Source: Actinomycetota bacterium
GTDB lineage: Bacteria > Actinomycetota > Coriobacteriia > Anaerosomatales > Anaerosomataceae
Assembly: GCA_004348925.1 (NCBI GenBank)
Contig: RCMX01000007.1
Location: 35,347-99,346 of the forward strand
DNA length: 64,000 nt
Direction: 5' to 3'
The notes under the pieces are model-generated. The model saw nothing but the letters and a program-made list of their open reading frames with translations. It did not search any database and was not told the DNA's origin. The position numbers and the translations under genes are program-made. Numbering within the stretch: the first letter of the stretch is position 1; each line of letters starts with the position of its first letter. Below, piece by piece: positions 16,429 through 25,179 of the stretch.

Positions 16429-17198
16429 CGGGCTGGACCGAGCGTGCTTTCGATCGCCGTGATCGCGTACTTGAGCTGTTCGGCGGGGTCGATGGTGGCC
16501 GGGAGATCGCCAGGCTGGGGACCGTACGACCCCCACTGCGCATGGTTCGCGCCGGGTATCTCGGTGAACGTGGAGTCGGCCGGCAGCAAGACCTTGGTGG
16601 ACTCGACCTTCTCCAGCTTGAGCCCGCCATCCCGGTCGCCGTACACCGATGCGACGACCGGCACCGCCCGAGTCAGATCGGTCCCGTCGGGCGGGTACGC
16701 CGCCAGGAAGACCAGCGCCTCGTACTCGCCGGGTCTAGCGGCAACGTGCGTGGCGGCCATCGCGCCGCCGAGCGAATGCCCGATGATGCCCCAACGCTCG
16801 ATCTCGGGGTGGGTGTCTCGTGCTTTGTCACCGACGTTCGGGCTCATAACGGCGAGGTTGAGGGTCACCGGCGTGATCACGACAAGATAGCCTCGCTCGG
16901 CGAGCAGACGTGCGAGCGGCGCGTACGAGCGCGCGTCGACGCGTCCTCCGGGGTAGAACACGACGCCGGTGGTCGTGTCGCCGGTCGGCGCGAATTCCCA
17001 CCCTGCCGGTGTTCGTGTGACCGTGACGCCGCCGCCGCTCTCGAGCGCCGCGACCGCATCGGGAGCCGGGCCGAGGGGCGTCTCGGCCCAGATGATGAAC
17101 GCGACGACGGCGGCGAGTGCGATAGCGCCGAAGCCGAGCAGTATCCGTGCATACAACGGGAGTCGTTTGGACGCGACTGTGGTCGATCGCAGGCCCAT
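16425..17198 (-). CDS. Membrane-anchored alpha/beta hydrolase (Abhydrolase_5)
   Basis: 257 residues. An N-terminal transmembrane helix (about 19-37) anchors an extracytoplasmic hydrolase. The nucleophile elbow is GHSLGG (about 146-151), preceded by VVFYPGG at the oxyanion strand. The late histidine is in GANHAQWGSYGPQ (about 222) and an acidic residue (YGDRDG) completes a typical triad. The substrate is unknown. The ATG at 17198 follows GAGG by 9 nt; an in-frame ATG at 17237 is possible. It converges with the AlkD-like gene, stop codons overlapping. Confidence 0.78.
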   Translation of the reverse strand: MGLRSTTVASKRLPLYARILLGFGAIALAAVVAFIIWAETPLGPAPDAVAALESGGGVTVTRTPAGWEFAPTGDTTTGVVFYPGGRVDARSYAPLARLLAERGYLVVITPVTLNLAVMSPNVGDKARDTHPEIERWGIIGHSLGGAMAATHVAARPGEYEALVFLAAYPPDGTDLTRAVPVVASVYGDRDGGLKLEKVESTKVLLPADSTFTEIPGANHAQWGSYGPQPGDLPATIDPAEQLKYAITAIESTLGPAR

Positions 17199-17246
17199 GC
17201 GGTTTGCCTCGGTTCCTTCTCGTCTGGCATTAAGCATTCGTAAGTC

Positions 17247-17275
17247 TTGCCGAATGCGCGGCGCGGTGCTAGCTT
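17247..17275 (+). promoter_or_regulatory. Promoter of the multihaem cytochrome gene
   Basis: TTGCCG (17247-17252), a 17-bp spacer and TAGCTT (17270-17275) with TGC directly before the -10, so both a -35 and an extended -10 are present. The start of transcription would be near 17282, 43 nt before the ATG. Confidence 0.5.
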
Positions 17276-17324
17276 CAAGTATCGGACTAAACACGGATTC
17301 GTGCATCGCCAGCGAGGGGGCGTG

Positions 17325-18443
17325 ATGCAGTTCCGGAGCGCGATAGTTCTCACTCTGTGCGCCCTGCTGGTGCTTCTCGGCGCTGCGTCCGCCTATGGCT
17401 GGGCCGAGGGCGACGTGACATTCCCCGGCGACCCCATGGATTGCGCATCGTGCCATGCCGAGGAGTTCTTCTTCGAAACCCGGGTGGGACCGCATGGCGG
17501 CTACACGACGACGAGCACCAAGTGCGTGGAGTGCCATACCGTCCATCAGGCATCTGCATCCGGCGTGCTCCTGCTTCCGTACGCGACCGTCAGCGATAAC
17601 TGCATGGTGTGCCATGACGGGACGGCTGGCATGGGCGTGTACGGCGCCATCGAGGCGCGTGGTCTCACCGTTGGGGCCAGCCACTCGATCGACGCGACGA
17701 ACGTGGTGCCCGGCGGCGACGTCGCGACGGGCGGCTCGGCCATCGGGTCGTTCGGCGGAGTCGACGGGTACTTGAGCTGCGGGGACTGTCATTCCCCGCA
17801 CGCGGCGAGCGTTGTGGCGACATTCAGTGGCGAGCGCGTCAGATTCCACGCGACCGACCTGAACTGGCTGCCGTCATGGAGCACGGACAAGCTGCTGAAG
17901 CAACGTCCCACGGGTGCGGATTCGAGTGCTCCCGTGTACGGTTCCGACTGGTGCCTCGGCTGCCATAAGGGACGCGGTAACGGCGGCACGACGCACAACC
18001 ATCCCGTCGACTCGCTGGCGACAACGACGGGCGCCTTCTACTACGACAATGTGGCGATCGTGAAGAGCGATACGTCGCTCGAGACGACCTTCGGAACGAT
18101 GGGGCTGCTCGGCGCGACGCCAGGGAACCTGCCGAGCGCCATCTGGCACAACCGCGGCTATGTGATGCCATACCCGAGGACCGTCGAGCAGACCGGCCAT
18201 GCACCGATCTGCCAGCAGTGTCACGAAGACAGCAGGTTCGTCGGTTCGGCAGGCGCTGTAGTGCCGGCGCAGGTGTACCGGTACGGTGACGGGCAGACGG
18301 ACGGAGACGCGGGATTGGACAACCCGCTCTTCCAGACGTTCCCGCACGAGACGCAGAACTACCGGATGCTCGTCGAGGCGACCGCGACCGCATACTTCGA
18401 TGATCTGTGCCTCAACTGTCACCCCGTCGCACAGCTTCCCTGA
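17325..18443 (+). CDS. Exported seven-haem c-type cytochrome
   Basis: 372 residues with a signal peptide (FRSAIVLTLCALLVLLGAASA) and seven CxxCH haem-binding motifs: CASCH, CVECH, CMVCH, CGDCH, CLGCH, CQQCH and CLNCH. This marks a periplasmic-side or cell-surface electron-transfer protein. It resembles the doubled-CXXCH type of multihaem protein; no catalytic residue set is recognised. GAGGGGG lies 4 nt before the ATG. No quinol oxidase, reductase or cytochrome maturation genes are nearby, so its redox partner is unknown. The next gene is a lone receiver protein. Confidence 0.9.
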   Translation: MQFRSAIVLTLCALLVLLGAASAYGWAEGDVTFPGDPMDCASCHAEEFFFETRVGPHGGYTTTSTKCVECHTVHQASASGVLLLPYATVSDNCMVCHDGTAGMGVYGAIEARGLTVGASHSIDATNVVPGGDVATGGSAIGSFGGVDGYLSCGDCHSPHAASVVATFSGERVRFHATDLNWLPSWSTDKLLKQRPTGADSSAPVYGSDWCLGCHKGRGNGGTTHNHPVDSLATTTGAFYYDNVAIVKSDTSLETTFGTMGLLGATPGNLPSAIWHNRGYVMPYPRTVEQTGHAPICQQCHEDSRFVGSAGAVVPAQVYRYGDGQTDGDAGLDNPLFQTFPHETQNYRMLVEATATAYFDDLCLNCHPVAQLP

Positions 18444-18490
18444 AACGTGCTCAAAACATCCGGCTCGGGGAATCAAGCAAGTGAGAACGC

Positions 18491-18519
18491 TTGACGTTAT
18501 CGGATTCACGTTGCATTGT
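18491..18519 (+). promoter_or_regulatory. Candidate promoter of the receiver gene
   Basis: TTGACG (18491-18496), a 17-bp spacer and CATTGT (18514-18519), about 56 nt before the ATG. The -35 is good and the -10 is poor. Confidence 0.35.
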
Positions 18520-18574
18520 GTCGGCGATGCCTGTCGCGGGGGGCGGTAGGCCGACTTGAAATGAGGCGCTCGAT

Positions 18575-18949
18575 ATGGCTCGGAAGATCCTGCTCGTCGA
18601 AGATAACCCGCAGAACCGCTATCTCGTGACGTTCCTGCTCGAGAAGAATGGTTATGACGTGGTTGTGGCCGAGGACGGGGAAGAGGCCATCAGCGCCGTC
18701 GCCGAGCACGTTCCTGACCTCATCCTCATGGATGTCCAGTTGCCGAAGCTCGATGGTTACGAGGCAACCCGCAGGATCAAGGCGGATCAGCGCTTCGCGA
18801 GCATCCCATTGGTGGCGCTCACGGCCCACTCCATGAAGGGCGACCGCGGCAAGGCGATGGCTGCCGGCTGCGACGACTATGTGACCAAGCCGGTCGACGC
18901 CGACCAGCTCATCGGCCGGATCAAGGATCTGCTCGGCGATACCGCCTGA
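18575..18949 (+). CDS. Single-domain response regulator (DivK/CheY-like)
   Basis: 124 residues consisting only of a receiver domain. It has the acidic pair E/D near residue 10 (VEDN), the phosphorylated D53 (LILMDVQLP), Thr in ALTAHS and the conserved Lys in TKP. No output domain is present, so it must act on a protein partner, as CheY or DivK do. No kinase is adjacent. GAGG lies 9 nt upstream of the ATG. The SRP RNA gene follows. Confidence 0.9.
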   Translation: MARKILLVEDNPQNRYLVTFLLEKNGYDVVVAEDGEEAISAVAEHVPDLILMDVQLPKLDGYEATRRIKADQRFASIPLVALTAHSMKGDRGKAMAAGCDDYVTKPVDADQLIGRIKDLLGDTA

Positions 18950-18974
18950 GCGTGCGCGAGCGAGCGACCCGCGC

Positions 18975-18980
18975 TATACT
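18975..18980 (+). promoter_or_regulatory. -10 element of the SRP RNA gene
   Basis: TATACT lies 9 nt before the start of the SRP RNA helix, the right distance for transcription start. No matching -35 is evident. Confidence 0.5.
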
Positions 18981-18989
18981 CTCGTCCCA

Positions 18990-19104
18990 CGATGCTTCGG
19001 GACCGGGCTCCGGGCGACGGTATGTCGTGAACCTGGTCAGGTCCGGAAGGAAGCAGCCATAAGCGGCCGCTACCGGGTGTCCGGGGCTCGGTCCGGAAGC
19101 ATCG
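18990..19104 (+). ncRNA. ffs: Signal recognition particle RNA, small bacterial (4.5S) type
   Basis: The terminal helix pairs CGATGCTTC (18990-18998) with GAAGCATCG (19096-19104). Inside it is the SRP signature: the asymmetric loop around GTCAGGTCCGG and the GGAAGGAAGCAGCC apical and binding region for Ffh. At about 115 nt it is the short type lacking the Alu domain. The gene sits just before dnaX-ybaB-recR, the same order as in many Firmicutes and Actinobacteria. Confidence 0.95.
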
Positions 19105-19114
19105 GAATAGTACG

Positions 19115-19145
19115 ACAGGGTCGGGCTTTGTCAGCCCGACCCTGT
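19115..19145 (+). terminator. Terminator after the SRP RNA
   Basis: A perfect 13-bp stem (ACAGGGTCGGGCT with its complement) closes a TTGTC loop 10 nt after the SRP RNA. The following TATACT (19145-19150) looks like the -10 of dnaX, so terminator and promoter adjoin. Confidence 0.75.
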
Positions 19146-19197
19146 ATACTTCGAGGGGTCATCAACCGGATCGCGCGCTCGGCGGGAGGTAGCATCT

Positions 19198-21000
19198 GTG
19201 GCGCATCAATCGTGGTACCGGACGTACCGGCCACAGAGCTTCGACGACGTCGTCGGACAGACTCATATCGAGCGAACGCTCCGCAACGCAGTAGAGGAAG
19301 ATAGCGTCGCGCACGCGTACCTCTTCACCGGCCCCCGGGGAACCGGCAAGACCTCCACCGCGCGGATTCTCGCCAAGGCGCTCAACTGCGAGCAGGGCCC
19401 GACCGGTACGCCGGACGATAGCTGTGAGGATTGCGCCGCGATAGCCGCGGGCACGCATCCGGACGTCCACGAACTCGATGCGGCATCGCGAACGGGCGTC
19501 GATGCTGTCCGTGAGGAGATCATCGGTCGGGTGAACTACGCGCCCACGCGTGGGCACTGGAAGGTCTACATCATCGACGAGGTCCACATGCTGTCGAATG
19601 CGGCGTTCAACGCGCTGCTCAAGACGCTTGAGGAGCCGCCGTCTCACACCGTGTTCATCCTGTGCACTACGCACCCGCACAAGGTTCCCGAGACGATCCA
19701 CTCGCGATGCCAGCGCTTCGACTTCCACCGCCTGAGCGTCGAGGAGATCGTCTCACGCCTTCGCTTCATCGCCGACGCCGAGAAGGTGGAGGTCGCCGAT
19801 GCGGCGCTTTCGCTCATCGGCAAGCACGCGCTCGGCGGCATGCGCGACGCGATCACCAACCTGGAGCAGCTGGCGTCGTTCTCGGGCGGTAAGATCTCGC
19901 TTGAGGACGTCGAGGGGCTGCTCGGCGAGGTGGACGCCGAGGTGCTCTTCGAAGCAGCCGACCTCGTCTGCGACCGTGATGTCGCGGGTGCATTCCGCTT
20001 CGTGGCCGAGCTGTCCGAGCGCGGCGTGGACATGACCGAATTCGTGAAGAGCTTCGTGCGCCATGCGCGCGACCTGTTCGTTGTGGCCGCGGTGCCCGAG
20101 GCGGGCGAGGTGGTCGACGTCACGGCCGGCGACCGGACGCGCCTGGAGCGTCAGGCTCGCGGCTTCGGAATGGAGCGGCTCGTACGACTGCTGGACGTGC
20201 TCGACCGGCTGTCGAGCGAACTGCGCTACGCATCCGATCAGCGTCTCGCGCTCGAAGTCGCGCTCACCAGGATGGCGCGCCCCGAGTCAGACCTCACGCT
20301 CGAGTCCCTTGCCGAGCGCATCGCCGCGCTGGAGTCCGGCGCCGCCGTGGCACCGCCTTCCCGGCCGAGCGCGCCGGCCGCCTCTTCGCCGGAGCTCGCC
20401 TCGAAGCCGACGAGTCCTGCACCCGCACCTGCGCCGGTCGCGCAAGCGCCCGCAGCGGCTTCGCCCGTGGCCGAACCCGAATCCGTGCAGGCACCGATTG
20501 TCGACGGAGGTGCACTCGAGGTCGCCGCCGTGAAGCGCGCCTGGCCGGCCATTCAGACCGCCTTCAAGAAGCTTCGTCCGTCGCGCTCGCACCTGTTCGA
20601 CTCAAGCGAGATCGAGGTCGTCGGCGACTCGCTCGTCGTTGAATTCGCGAAGGACCAGCGATTCGCGCTCGAGCTTGCAAGCGATCCCGAGACGGTTCAG
20701 CTGCTTCGCCGCAGCATCGCGTCGGTTCTCGGCGTGACGCCGCCGGTCGAATTCCGTCTCGGCAGGTCTGGCGGTTCGGATGCTTCTGTCGCCGGACCGA
20801 GACCCGCACCTGCACCTGCACCCGCACCTGCACCTGCACCCGCCGGCGTTCCTGTCGCGACCGAGGCGCACGCCGTCGACGTGCAGAGCGCAGACGACCC
20901 GGCAGCTCTCGAGCGCATGCTTATCGACGAACTCGGCGCACAAGTCGTGTCCGAGATACCCAATGAAGCCACCGAGCAGAACCCGGAGGACCCCTCATGA
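19198..21000 (+). CDS. dnaX: DNA polymerase III subunit gamma/tau
   Basis: 600-residue clamp-loader subunit of the replisome. The AAA+ domain has Walker A GPRGTGKT (45-52), a zinc module with paired cysteines (CEQ...CEDC, about 64-80), Walker B IIDEVHML and the SRC arginine-finger motif (about 166-168). Domain III ends near 365. A Pro/Ala-rich linker (about 375-445 and again near 535-550) separates it from a C-terminal domain resembling the polymerase-contacting part of tau. The start is GTG at 19198 after GGGAGGT. No slippery sequence for a short gamma form was seen. The stop overlaps ybaB as ATGA. Confidence 0.95.
   Translation: MAHQSWYRTYRPQSFDDVVGQTHIERTLRNAVEEDSVAHAYLFTGPRGTGKTSTARILAKALNCEQGPTGTPDDSCEDCAAIAAGTHPDVHELDAASRTGVDAVREEIIGRVNYAPTRGHWKVYIIDEVHMLSNAAFNALLKTLEEPPSHTVFILCTTHPHKVPETIHSRCQRFDFHRLSVEEIVSRLRFIADAEKVEVADAALSLIGKHALGGMRDAITNLEQLASFSGGKISLEDVEGLLGEVDAEVLFEAADLVCDRDVAGAFRFVAELSERGVDMTEFVKSFVRHARDLFVVAAVPEAGEVVDVTAGDRTRLERQARGFGMERLVRLLDVLDRLSSELRYASDQRLALEVALTRMARPESDLTLESLAERIAALESGAAVAPPSRPSAPAASSPELASKPTSPAPAPAPVAQAPAAASPVAEPESVQAPIVDGGALEVAAVKRAWPAIQTAFKKLRPSRSHLFDSSEIEVVGDSLVVEFAKDQRFALELASDPETVQLLRRSIASVLGVTPPVEFRLGRSGGSDASVAGPRPAPAPAPAPAPAPAGVPVATEAHAVDVQSADDPAALERMLIDELGAQVVSEIPNEATEQNPEDPS
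20803..20844 (+). repeat. Hexanucleotide repeat encoding Ala-Pro in the tau linker
   Basis: Seven tandem CCYGCM hexamers (CCCGCA, CCTGCA twice, CCCGCA, CCTGCA twice, CCCGCC) encode alternating proline and alanine. This flexible linker could change length by slippage without losing frame, because the unit is six bases. Confidence 0.8.
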
Positions 21001-21314
21001 AGCCCGGAAACATGCAGAACCTCATGAAGCAGGCGCAGCGGATGCAGGCCGACATGGCCCGCGTTCAGGACGAACTCAAGTTCGAGAGGGTCGACGTCTC
21101 GGTCGGCGGCGGCGCCGTTAAGGTCGTCGTCACCGGTGAGCTCGAGCTTGCATCGGTCAGCATCGATCCGGCCGCTGTGGATCCCGACGATGTCGGCATG
21201 CTCGAGGACCTCATCACCGCCGCCGTGAACGAAGGCATCCGTCAGGCGCAGGACGTCGCTGCGAAGAAGATGGCCGCGATCACCGGCGGGCTCAACATGC
21301 CCGGACTTATGTAG
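20997..21314 (+). CDS. ybaB: YbaB/EbfC nucleoid-associated protein
   Basis: 105 residues, usual length. The family start [17 protein letters not shown] forms a long N-terminal helix, followed by the tweezer strands ([20 protein letters not shown]) and a C-terminal helix ending in MPGLM. EbfC proteins bind DNA as dimers and shape the nucleoid. The gene is coupled to dnaX by a four-base overlap and is followed by recR, a conserved order. Confidence 0.93.
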   Translation: MKPGNMQNLMKQAQRMQADMARVQDELKFERVDVSVGGGAVKVVVTGELELASVSIDPAAVDPDDVGMLEDLITAAVNEGIRQAQDVAAKKMAAITGGLNMPGLM

Positions 21315-21316
21315 CG

Positions 21317-21916
21317 ATGTCGTTCTACGCCGCACCCATCGCACGTCTACTCGAGGAGCTTGAGCGCCTTCCCGGTGTCGGCCCCAAGTCCGCGCAGCGC
21401 CTTGCCTTCCACATCCTGCGTTCGGATGAGGCTTCGGCGACGCGTCTGGCCGACGCTATCATCGAGGTGAAGCGTACGATCCACTTCTGCTCACGCTGCT
21501 TCAATCTTGCCGAGGCGGACCTCTGCGAGGTCTGCTCGGACGCTCGCAGAGACACGCACACCATCTGCGTCGTCGAGGAGCCGCGGGATGTCGTGGCGAT
21601 CGAGCGGACCGGCGAGTTCCGCGGGGTGTATCACGTGCTTCAGGGCGCGATCTCGCCCATCGACGGTATCGGCCCTGAACAGCTGCGGGTGCGTGAGCTG
21701 ATCGATCGCATCGGAACGGGCGGCATCGAGGAGATCATCATCGCCACCAACCCCAACGTCGAGGGGGAGACCACCGCTCTCTACATCTCGCGGCTTGCCA
21801 AGCCGCTCGGTGTGCGCGTCACGCGCATCGCTTCGGGCCTGCCGGTCGGCGGAGACCTGGAATACGCGGACGAAGTCACCCTCGGACGAGCGCTTGAGGC
21901 CCGTCGGGAGATGTAG
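21317..21916 (+). CDS. recR: Recombination mediator RecR
   Basis: 199-residue recombination protein that works with RecO/RecF to load RecA on gapped DNA. The N-terminal helix-hairpin-helix ([15 protein letters not shown]) leads to a four-cysteine zinc finger (CSRC...CEVC, about 55-73), then a Toprim domain ([10 protein letters not shown]; later [13 protein letters not shown]) and the C-terminal Walker-like region ([21 protein letters not shown]). It starts 2 nt after ybaB and ends the ffs-dnaX-ybaB-recR group. Confidence 0.96.
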   Translation: MSFYAAPIARLLEELERLPGVGPKSAQRLAFHILRSDEASATRLADAIIEVKRTIHFCSRCFNLAEADLCEVCSDARRDTHTICVVEEPRDVVAIERTGEFRGVYHVLQGAISPIDGIGPEQLRVRELIDRIGTGGIEEIIIATNPNVEGETTALYISRLAKPLGVRVTRIASGLPVGGDLEYADEVTLGRALEARREM

Positions 21917-22085
21917 AGTTGCCAGGTTCTTACTACCGTTCACCGATGAATCACTCCACTCGGGGCGGCATATCGTCCGCACACCGTCCGCACCCTCGTA
22001 TTCTGGTGAGACTCCCGGTCCCCCGCCGAACGCGACCTGCACGTTTGGACCGGAGTCCGCTCCAAATACCAAGGAAGGGGAGACC
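21917..22085 (+). promoter_or_regulatory. Leader region of the ferredoxin oxidoreductase operon
   Basis: 169 bases without a gene. A hairpin pairs TTTGGA with TCCAAA around CCGGAGTCCGC near 22045-22067, just before the AAGGGGAG ribosome-binding site. TTGCCA at 21919-21924 could be a -35 but no matching -10 is clear. No known riboswitch or Rex operator was recognised. Confidence 0.3.
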
Positions 22086-22664
22086 ATGCAGCAGCTAACG
22101 GAGATCCGTTGGCATGCGCGAGCCGGTCAGGGCGCAGTCACGGCAGCCAAGTTGGTAGCCGAGACCGCACTCGAGCTCGACCAGTACATGCAGGCGATGC
22201 CTGAGTACGGTCCCGAGCGTATGGGTGCGCCCATCAAGGCGTTCACGCGCATCAGCAGCGTTCCGATCGAGATCCACTGCAACATCGAGAATCCGGACGC
22301 CGTCGTCGTCCTTGACGAAACGCTCCTGGCGATCGTCGATGTTGCCGAGGGCATCAGGTCCGACGGTGTCATCCTCGTGAACACGTGCAAGACGCCAGAG
22401 GCGCTCCGCGCCGAACTCGGGCTGCAGGGCAGCAGCGTTCGTGTCGCCTCGATCGACGCGTCGGGCATCTCGCTCGAGACGCTCAAGCGCGACATGCCGA
22501 ACACGCCGATGATCGGCGCGCTCGCGAAGGCGACGGAGCTCTTCGACGTCGCACCGATCGTCTCGCATCTCACCAAGACCTTCGGCAAGAAGTTCAGCCA
22601 GGAGGTCATCGACGCGAACATCGCTTCGGTGACCCGTGCCTACGAGGAGGTGTCCGTAGGATGA
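22086..22664 (+). CDS. porC: 2-oxoacid:ferredoxin oxidoreductase, gamma subunit
   Basis: 192 residues; the smallest catalytic-core partner of a four-subunit pyruvate-type 2-oxoacid:ferredoxin oxidoreductase. Family signatures are WHARAGQGAVTAAKLVAE at the start, the PEYGPERMGAP stretch and the late helix pairs. The ATG at 22086 follows AAGGGGAG. The stop overlaps the delta start (ATGA). The gene order gamma-delta-alpha-beta is the usual por arrangement. Pyruvate is the most likely substrate, but a related 2-oxoacid such as 2-oxoisovalerate is not excluded. Confidence 0.9.
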   Translation: MQQLTEIRWHARAGQGAVTAAKLVAETALELDQYMQAMPEYGPERMGAPIKAFTRISSVPIEIHCNIENPDAVVVLDETLLAIVDVAEGIRSDGVILVNTCKTPEALRAELGLQGSSVRVASIDASGISLETLKRDMPNTPMIGALAKATELFDVAPIVSHLTKTFGKKFSQEVIDANIASVTRAYEEVSVG

Positions 22665-22984
22665 GCAAGTGGGACATCTCAGGCCTGAACGAGTGGAAGT
22701 CGGACGAGTTCCCGCTCGGCGCCGTGATCCCGGAGTCCGGCAACAGCCGCGACTACGTGACCGGCGGGTGGCGTAGCCAGCGCCCCGAGCGCAACGACGC
22801 TACCTGCACTCAGTGCCTCATCTGCTGGATCATGTGCCCGGACTCGGCGGTCAACACCGAGAACGAGCAGGTCACCACGTTCAACCTGAAGCACTGCAAG
22901 GGCTGCGGCGTATGTGCGAACCAGTGCCCGGTCGACGCCATCACCATGGTGCCCGAGGGCTGCGACCTTCCGGAGGTGAAGTAG
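22661..22984 (+). CDS. porD: 2-oxoacid:ferredoxin oxidoreductase, delta (2x[4Fe-4S]) subunit
   Basis: 107-residue ferredoxin-like electron-transfer subunit. Two [4Fe-4S] motifs are present: CTQCLICWIMCP (about 50-61) and CKGCGVCANQCP (about 81-92). The N-terminal 35 residues (WDISGLNEWKSDEFPLG) are typical of PorD. It is coupled to the gamma subunit by a four-base overlap and abuts the alpha subunit with no spacer. Confidence 0.93.
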   Translation: MSKWDISGLNEWKSDEFPLGAVIPESGNSRDYVTGGWRSQRPERNDATCTQCLICWIMCPDSAVNTENEQVTTFNLKHCKGCGVCANQCPVDAITMVPEGCDLPEVK

Positions 22985-24172
22985 ATGCCGACGCAGAAGA
23001 CCATCGCTGCCACCGGGAACACCGTAGTCGCCGAGGCTATGCGTCAGTGTGCTCCCGACATGATGGCCGCGTACCCGATCACCCCGCAGACGACGATCGT
23101 CGAGGAGTTCGCGGGATTCGTCGCCAAGGGTCGCGTCCACACCGAGTACATCACGGTCGAATCCGAGCACTCCGCGATGAGCGCGTGCGTGGGTGCATCG
23201 GCGGCCGGTGCGCGTGTCATGACCGCGACGTCCTCGCAGGGCCTGGCGCTCATGTGGGAGGAGCTGCACATCGCAAGCGGGATGCGGCTCCCGATCGTTA
23301 TGGCGAACGCGAACCGCGCCCTGTCTGCCCCCATCAACATCCACTGCGACCACAGCGACATCATGGGCGCACGTGACACCGGCTGGATCACGCTCTTCGC
23401 CGAGACGGCCCAGGAGGCGTACGACAACACCATCATGGCCATTCGCATCGCCGAGCACCCCGACGTGCTTCTCCCGACGATGAGCTGCCTCGACGGTTTC
23501 ATCACGACGCATTCGATCGATCGCGTGTGCATCATGGACGACGAGACGGTCACCGGCTTCGTCGGCCAGTACACCCCCAAGAACGCTTTGCTGGACATCG
23601 AGAACCCGGTGACCCATGGGGCCTTCGCCGGACTCGGCGGGCCGTTCTTCGAGTTCAAGAAGTCGCAGCGTGAGGCCATCGAGCGCTCACGTGCGGTCAT
23701 CAAAGACGTCGGAGCGGAGTTCTCCGAGCTCTCTGGCCGTCCCTTCGGCATGGTGGAGACGTGGGGGATGGAAGACGCCGATGTTGCCATCGTCGTGATC
23801 GGCTCGACCGCCGGCAACGTGCGCCATGTCGCTCGCCAGATGCGCGAGTCCGGCATCAAGGCAGGCGTGGTGAAGATCCGCTGCTTCCGCCCGTTCCCGT
23901 ACGCCGAGCTTGCGGCAGCGCTCTCGGGCGTCAAGGCGGTCGCCGTCATGGATCGCGCCGAGTCGTTCGGCGCCGAAGGAGGCCCGCTCTTCCTGGAGGT
24001 GCGCAGCGCGCTCTATGACGCGACGGAGCGTATCCCCGTGATCGACTACATCTACGGTCTTGGCGGCAGCGATGTCCGTCTGGAGCTTATCGAGACCGTG
24101 CTCAATGACCTGTCGGAGATTGCGGCCGGGGCACAAGCGCCCACCGGCCTCGTCTATCTCGGCTCCCGTTAG
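22985..24172 (+). CDS. porA: 2-oxoacid:ferredoxin oxidoreductase, alpha subunit
   Basis: 395-residue subunit carrying the pyrimidine-binding half of the thiamine diphosphate site. The signature YPITPQTTIVEEF is at about residues 30-42 and VESEHSAMSACVGASAAGARV at about 59-79; the CoA/transketolase-C-like C-terminal domain includes RCFRPFPYAEL. GAGGTG lies 6 nt before the ATG. It is between porD and porB in one operon. Confidence 0.94.
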   Translation: MPTQKTIAATGNTVVAEAMRQCAPDMMAAYPITPQTTIVEEFAGFVAKGRVHTEYITVESEHSAMSACVGASAAGARVMTATSSQGLALMWEELHIASGMRLPIVMANANRALSAPINIHCDHSDIMGARDTGWITLFAETAQEAYDNTIMAIRIAEHPDVLLPTMSCLDGFITTHSIDRVCIMDDETVTGFVGQYTPKNALLDIENPVTHGAFAGLGGPFFEFKKSQREAIERSRAVIKDVGAEFSELSGRPFGMVETWGMEDADVAIVVIGSTAGNVRHVARQMRESGIKAGVVKIRCFRPFPYAELAAALSGVKAVAVMDRAESFGAEGGPLFLEVRSALYDATERIPVIDYIYGLGGSDVRLELIETVLNDLSEIAAGAQAPTGLVYLGSR

Positions 24173-24184
24173 GAGGTGACGCAC

Positions 24185-25117
24185 ATGGCAAACCTGAAGG
24201 AACTCACTCATCGCGAAGACCGCCTCGAAGGCGGCCATCGTCTCTGCGCCGGTTGTGGCGCTTCGGTCGCCGTGCGTCAGGTGCTGCTCGGTGCCGGAGT
24301 GGAGCCGGTGGTCGTTGGCTGCGCGACCGGCTGTCTCGAGGTTTCGACCACCATCTATCCTTACTCGTCGTGGAAGACCCCGTTCATCCACAACGCGTTC
24401 GAGAACTCCGCCGCTACGATCTCCGGCGTCGAGGCCGCATTCAAGGGTCTCAAGGCCGCAGGCAAGATCCCGGCCGACAAGAAGATCAAGTTCGTCGCAT
24501 TCGGTGGCGACGGCGGCACGTACGACATCGGCCTGCAGTCGCTCTCCGGGGCGATGGAGCGCGGCCACGACATGGTGTACGTCTGCTACGACAACGGCGC
24601 ATATATGAACACGGGCATCCAGCGCTCCTCGGCCACGCCGAAGGGCGCCTGGGCCACTACCTCGCAGGTCGGCGCAGCCCAGCAGGGCAAGCAGCAGCGC
24701 CGCAAGGATCTCACGCAGATCATGGCCGCGCACAACATCCCGTACGTGGCACAGGCGTCGATCAGCCACTGGAAGGATCTCACCACCAAAGCCGAGAAGG
24801 CGTTCGCTGTGGAAGGTCCTGCGTTCCTCAACGTCTTCGCGCCGTGCCCGCGCGGCTGGCGCATTCCCTTCGACACGACGGTCGAGATCGCCAAGTCGGC
24901 GGTGCAGACCGGCTACTGGCCGCTCTACGAAGTCGAGGACGGCGTGTGGCGCCAGACCGTCAAGGTCATGAACAGGAAGCCCGTCGTGGAGTTCCTCAAG
25001 CCGCAGGGCCGGTTCAAGCATCTGTTCGCATCCGGCAACGAGGCGCTTCTGGAGGAGATCCAGGCGGATGTCGATCTCCAATGGGATCGGTTGCAGGCGC
25101 GCTTCAGCTGCTCGTAG
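24185..25117 (+). CDS. porB: 2-oxoacid:ferredoxin oxidoreductase, beta subunit
   Basis: 310-residue subunit binding the diphosphate end of thiamine diphosphate and the proximal [4Fe-4S] cluster. The cluster cysteines include CAGCG near residue 21 and a later cysteine in GCATGC (near 47); the TPP motif is GDGGTYDIG (about 99-107) with the NTGIQRS stretch after YDNGAYMNTG. The ATG at 24185 follows AGGAGG; a GTG at 24176 overlaps that ribosome-binding site and is rejected. It ends the por operon. Confidence 0.93.
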   Translation: MANLKELTHREDRLEGGHRLCAGCGASVAVRQVLLGAGVEPVVVGCATGCLEVSTTIYPYSSWKTPFIHNAFENSAATISGVEAAFKGLKAAGKIPADKKIKFVAFGGDGGTYDIGLQSLSGAMERGHDMVYVCYDNGAYMNTGIQRSSATPKGAWATTSQVGAAQQGKQQRRKDLTQIMAAHNIPYVAQASISHWKDLTTKAEKAFAVEGPAFLNVFAPCPRGWRIPFDTTVEIAKSAVQTGYWPLYEVEDGVWRQTVKVMNRKPVVEFLKPQGRFKHLFASGNEALLEEIQADVDLQWDRLQARFSCS

Positions 25118-25142
25118 CCGCAACTGCTGCGACTCGTCATCT

Positions 25143-25179
25143 CTGCAGGGGTTCCGGGGTCAACCCGGAGCCCCTGCAG
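25143..25179 (+). terminator. Terminator of the por operon
   Basis: A 16-bp stem (CTGCAGGGGTTCCGGG against its complement, one G-U pair) with a GTCAA loop, 26 nt after porB. No T tract follows; instead an extended -10 promoter begins on the next base, so the two signals abut. Confidence 0.75.

Noticed and set aside
25118..25142. Extra small gene between porB and the lipoprotein gene
   Set aside because: The gap is filled by a terminator and promoter; no ribosome-binding site with a frame is present.
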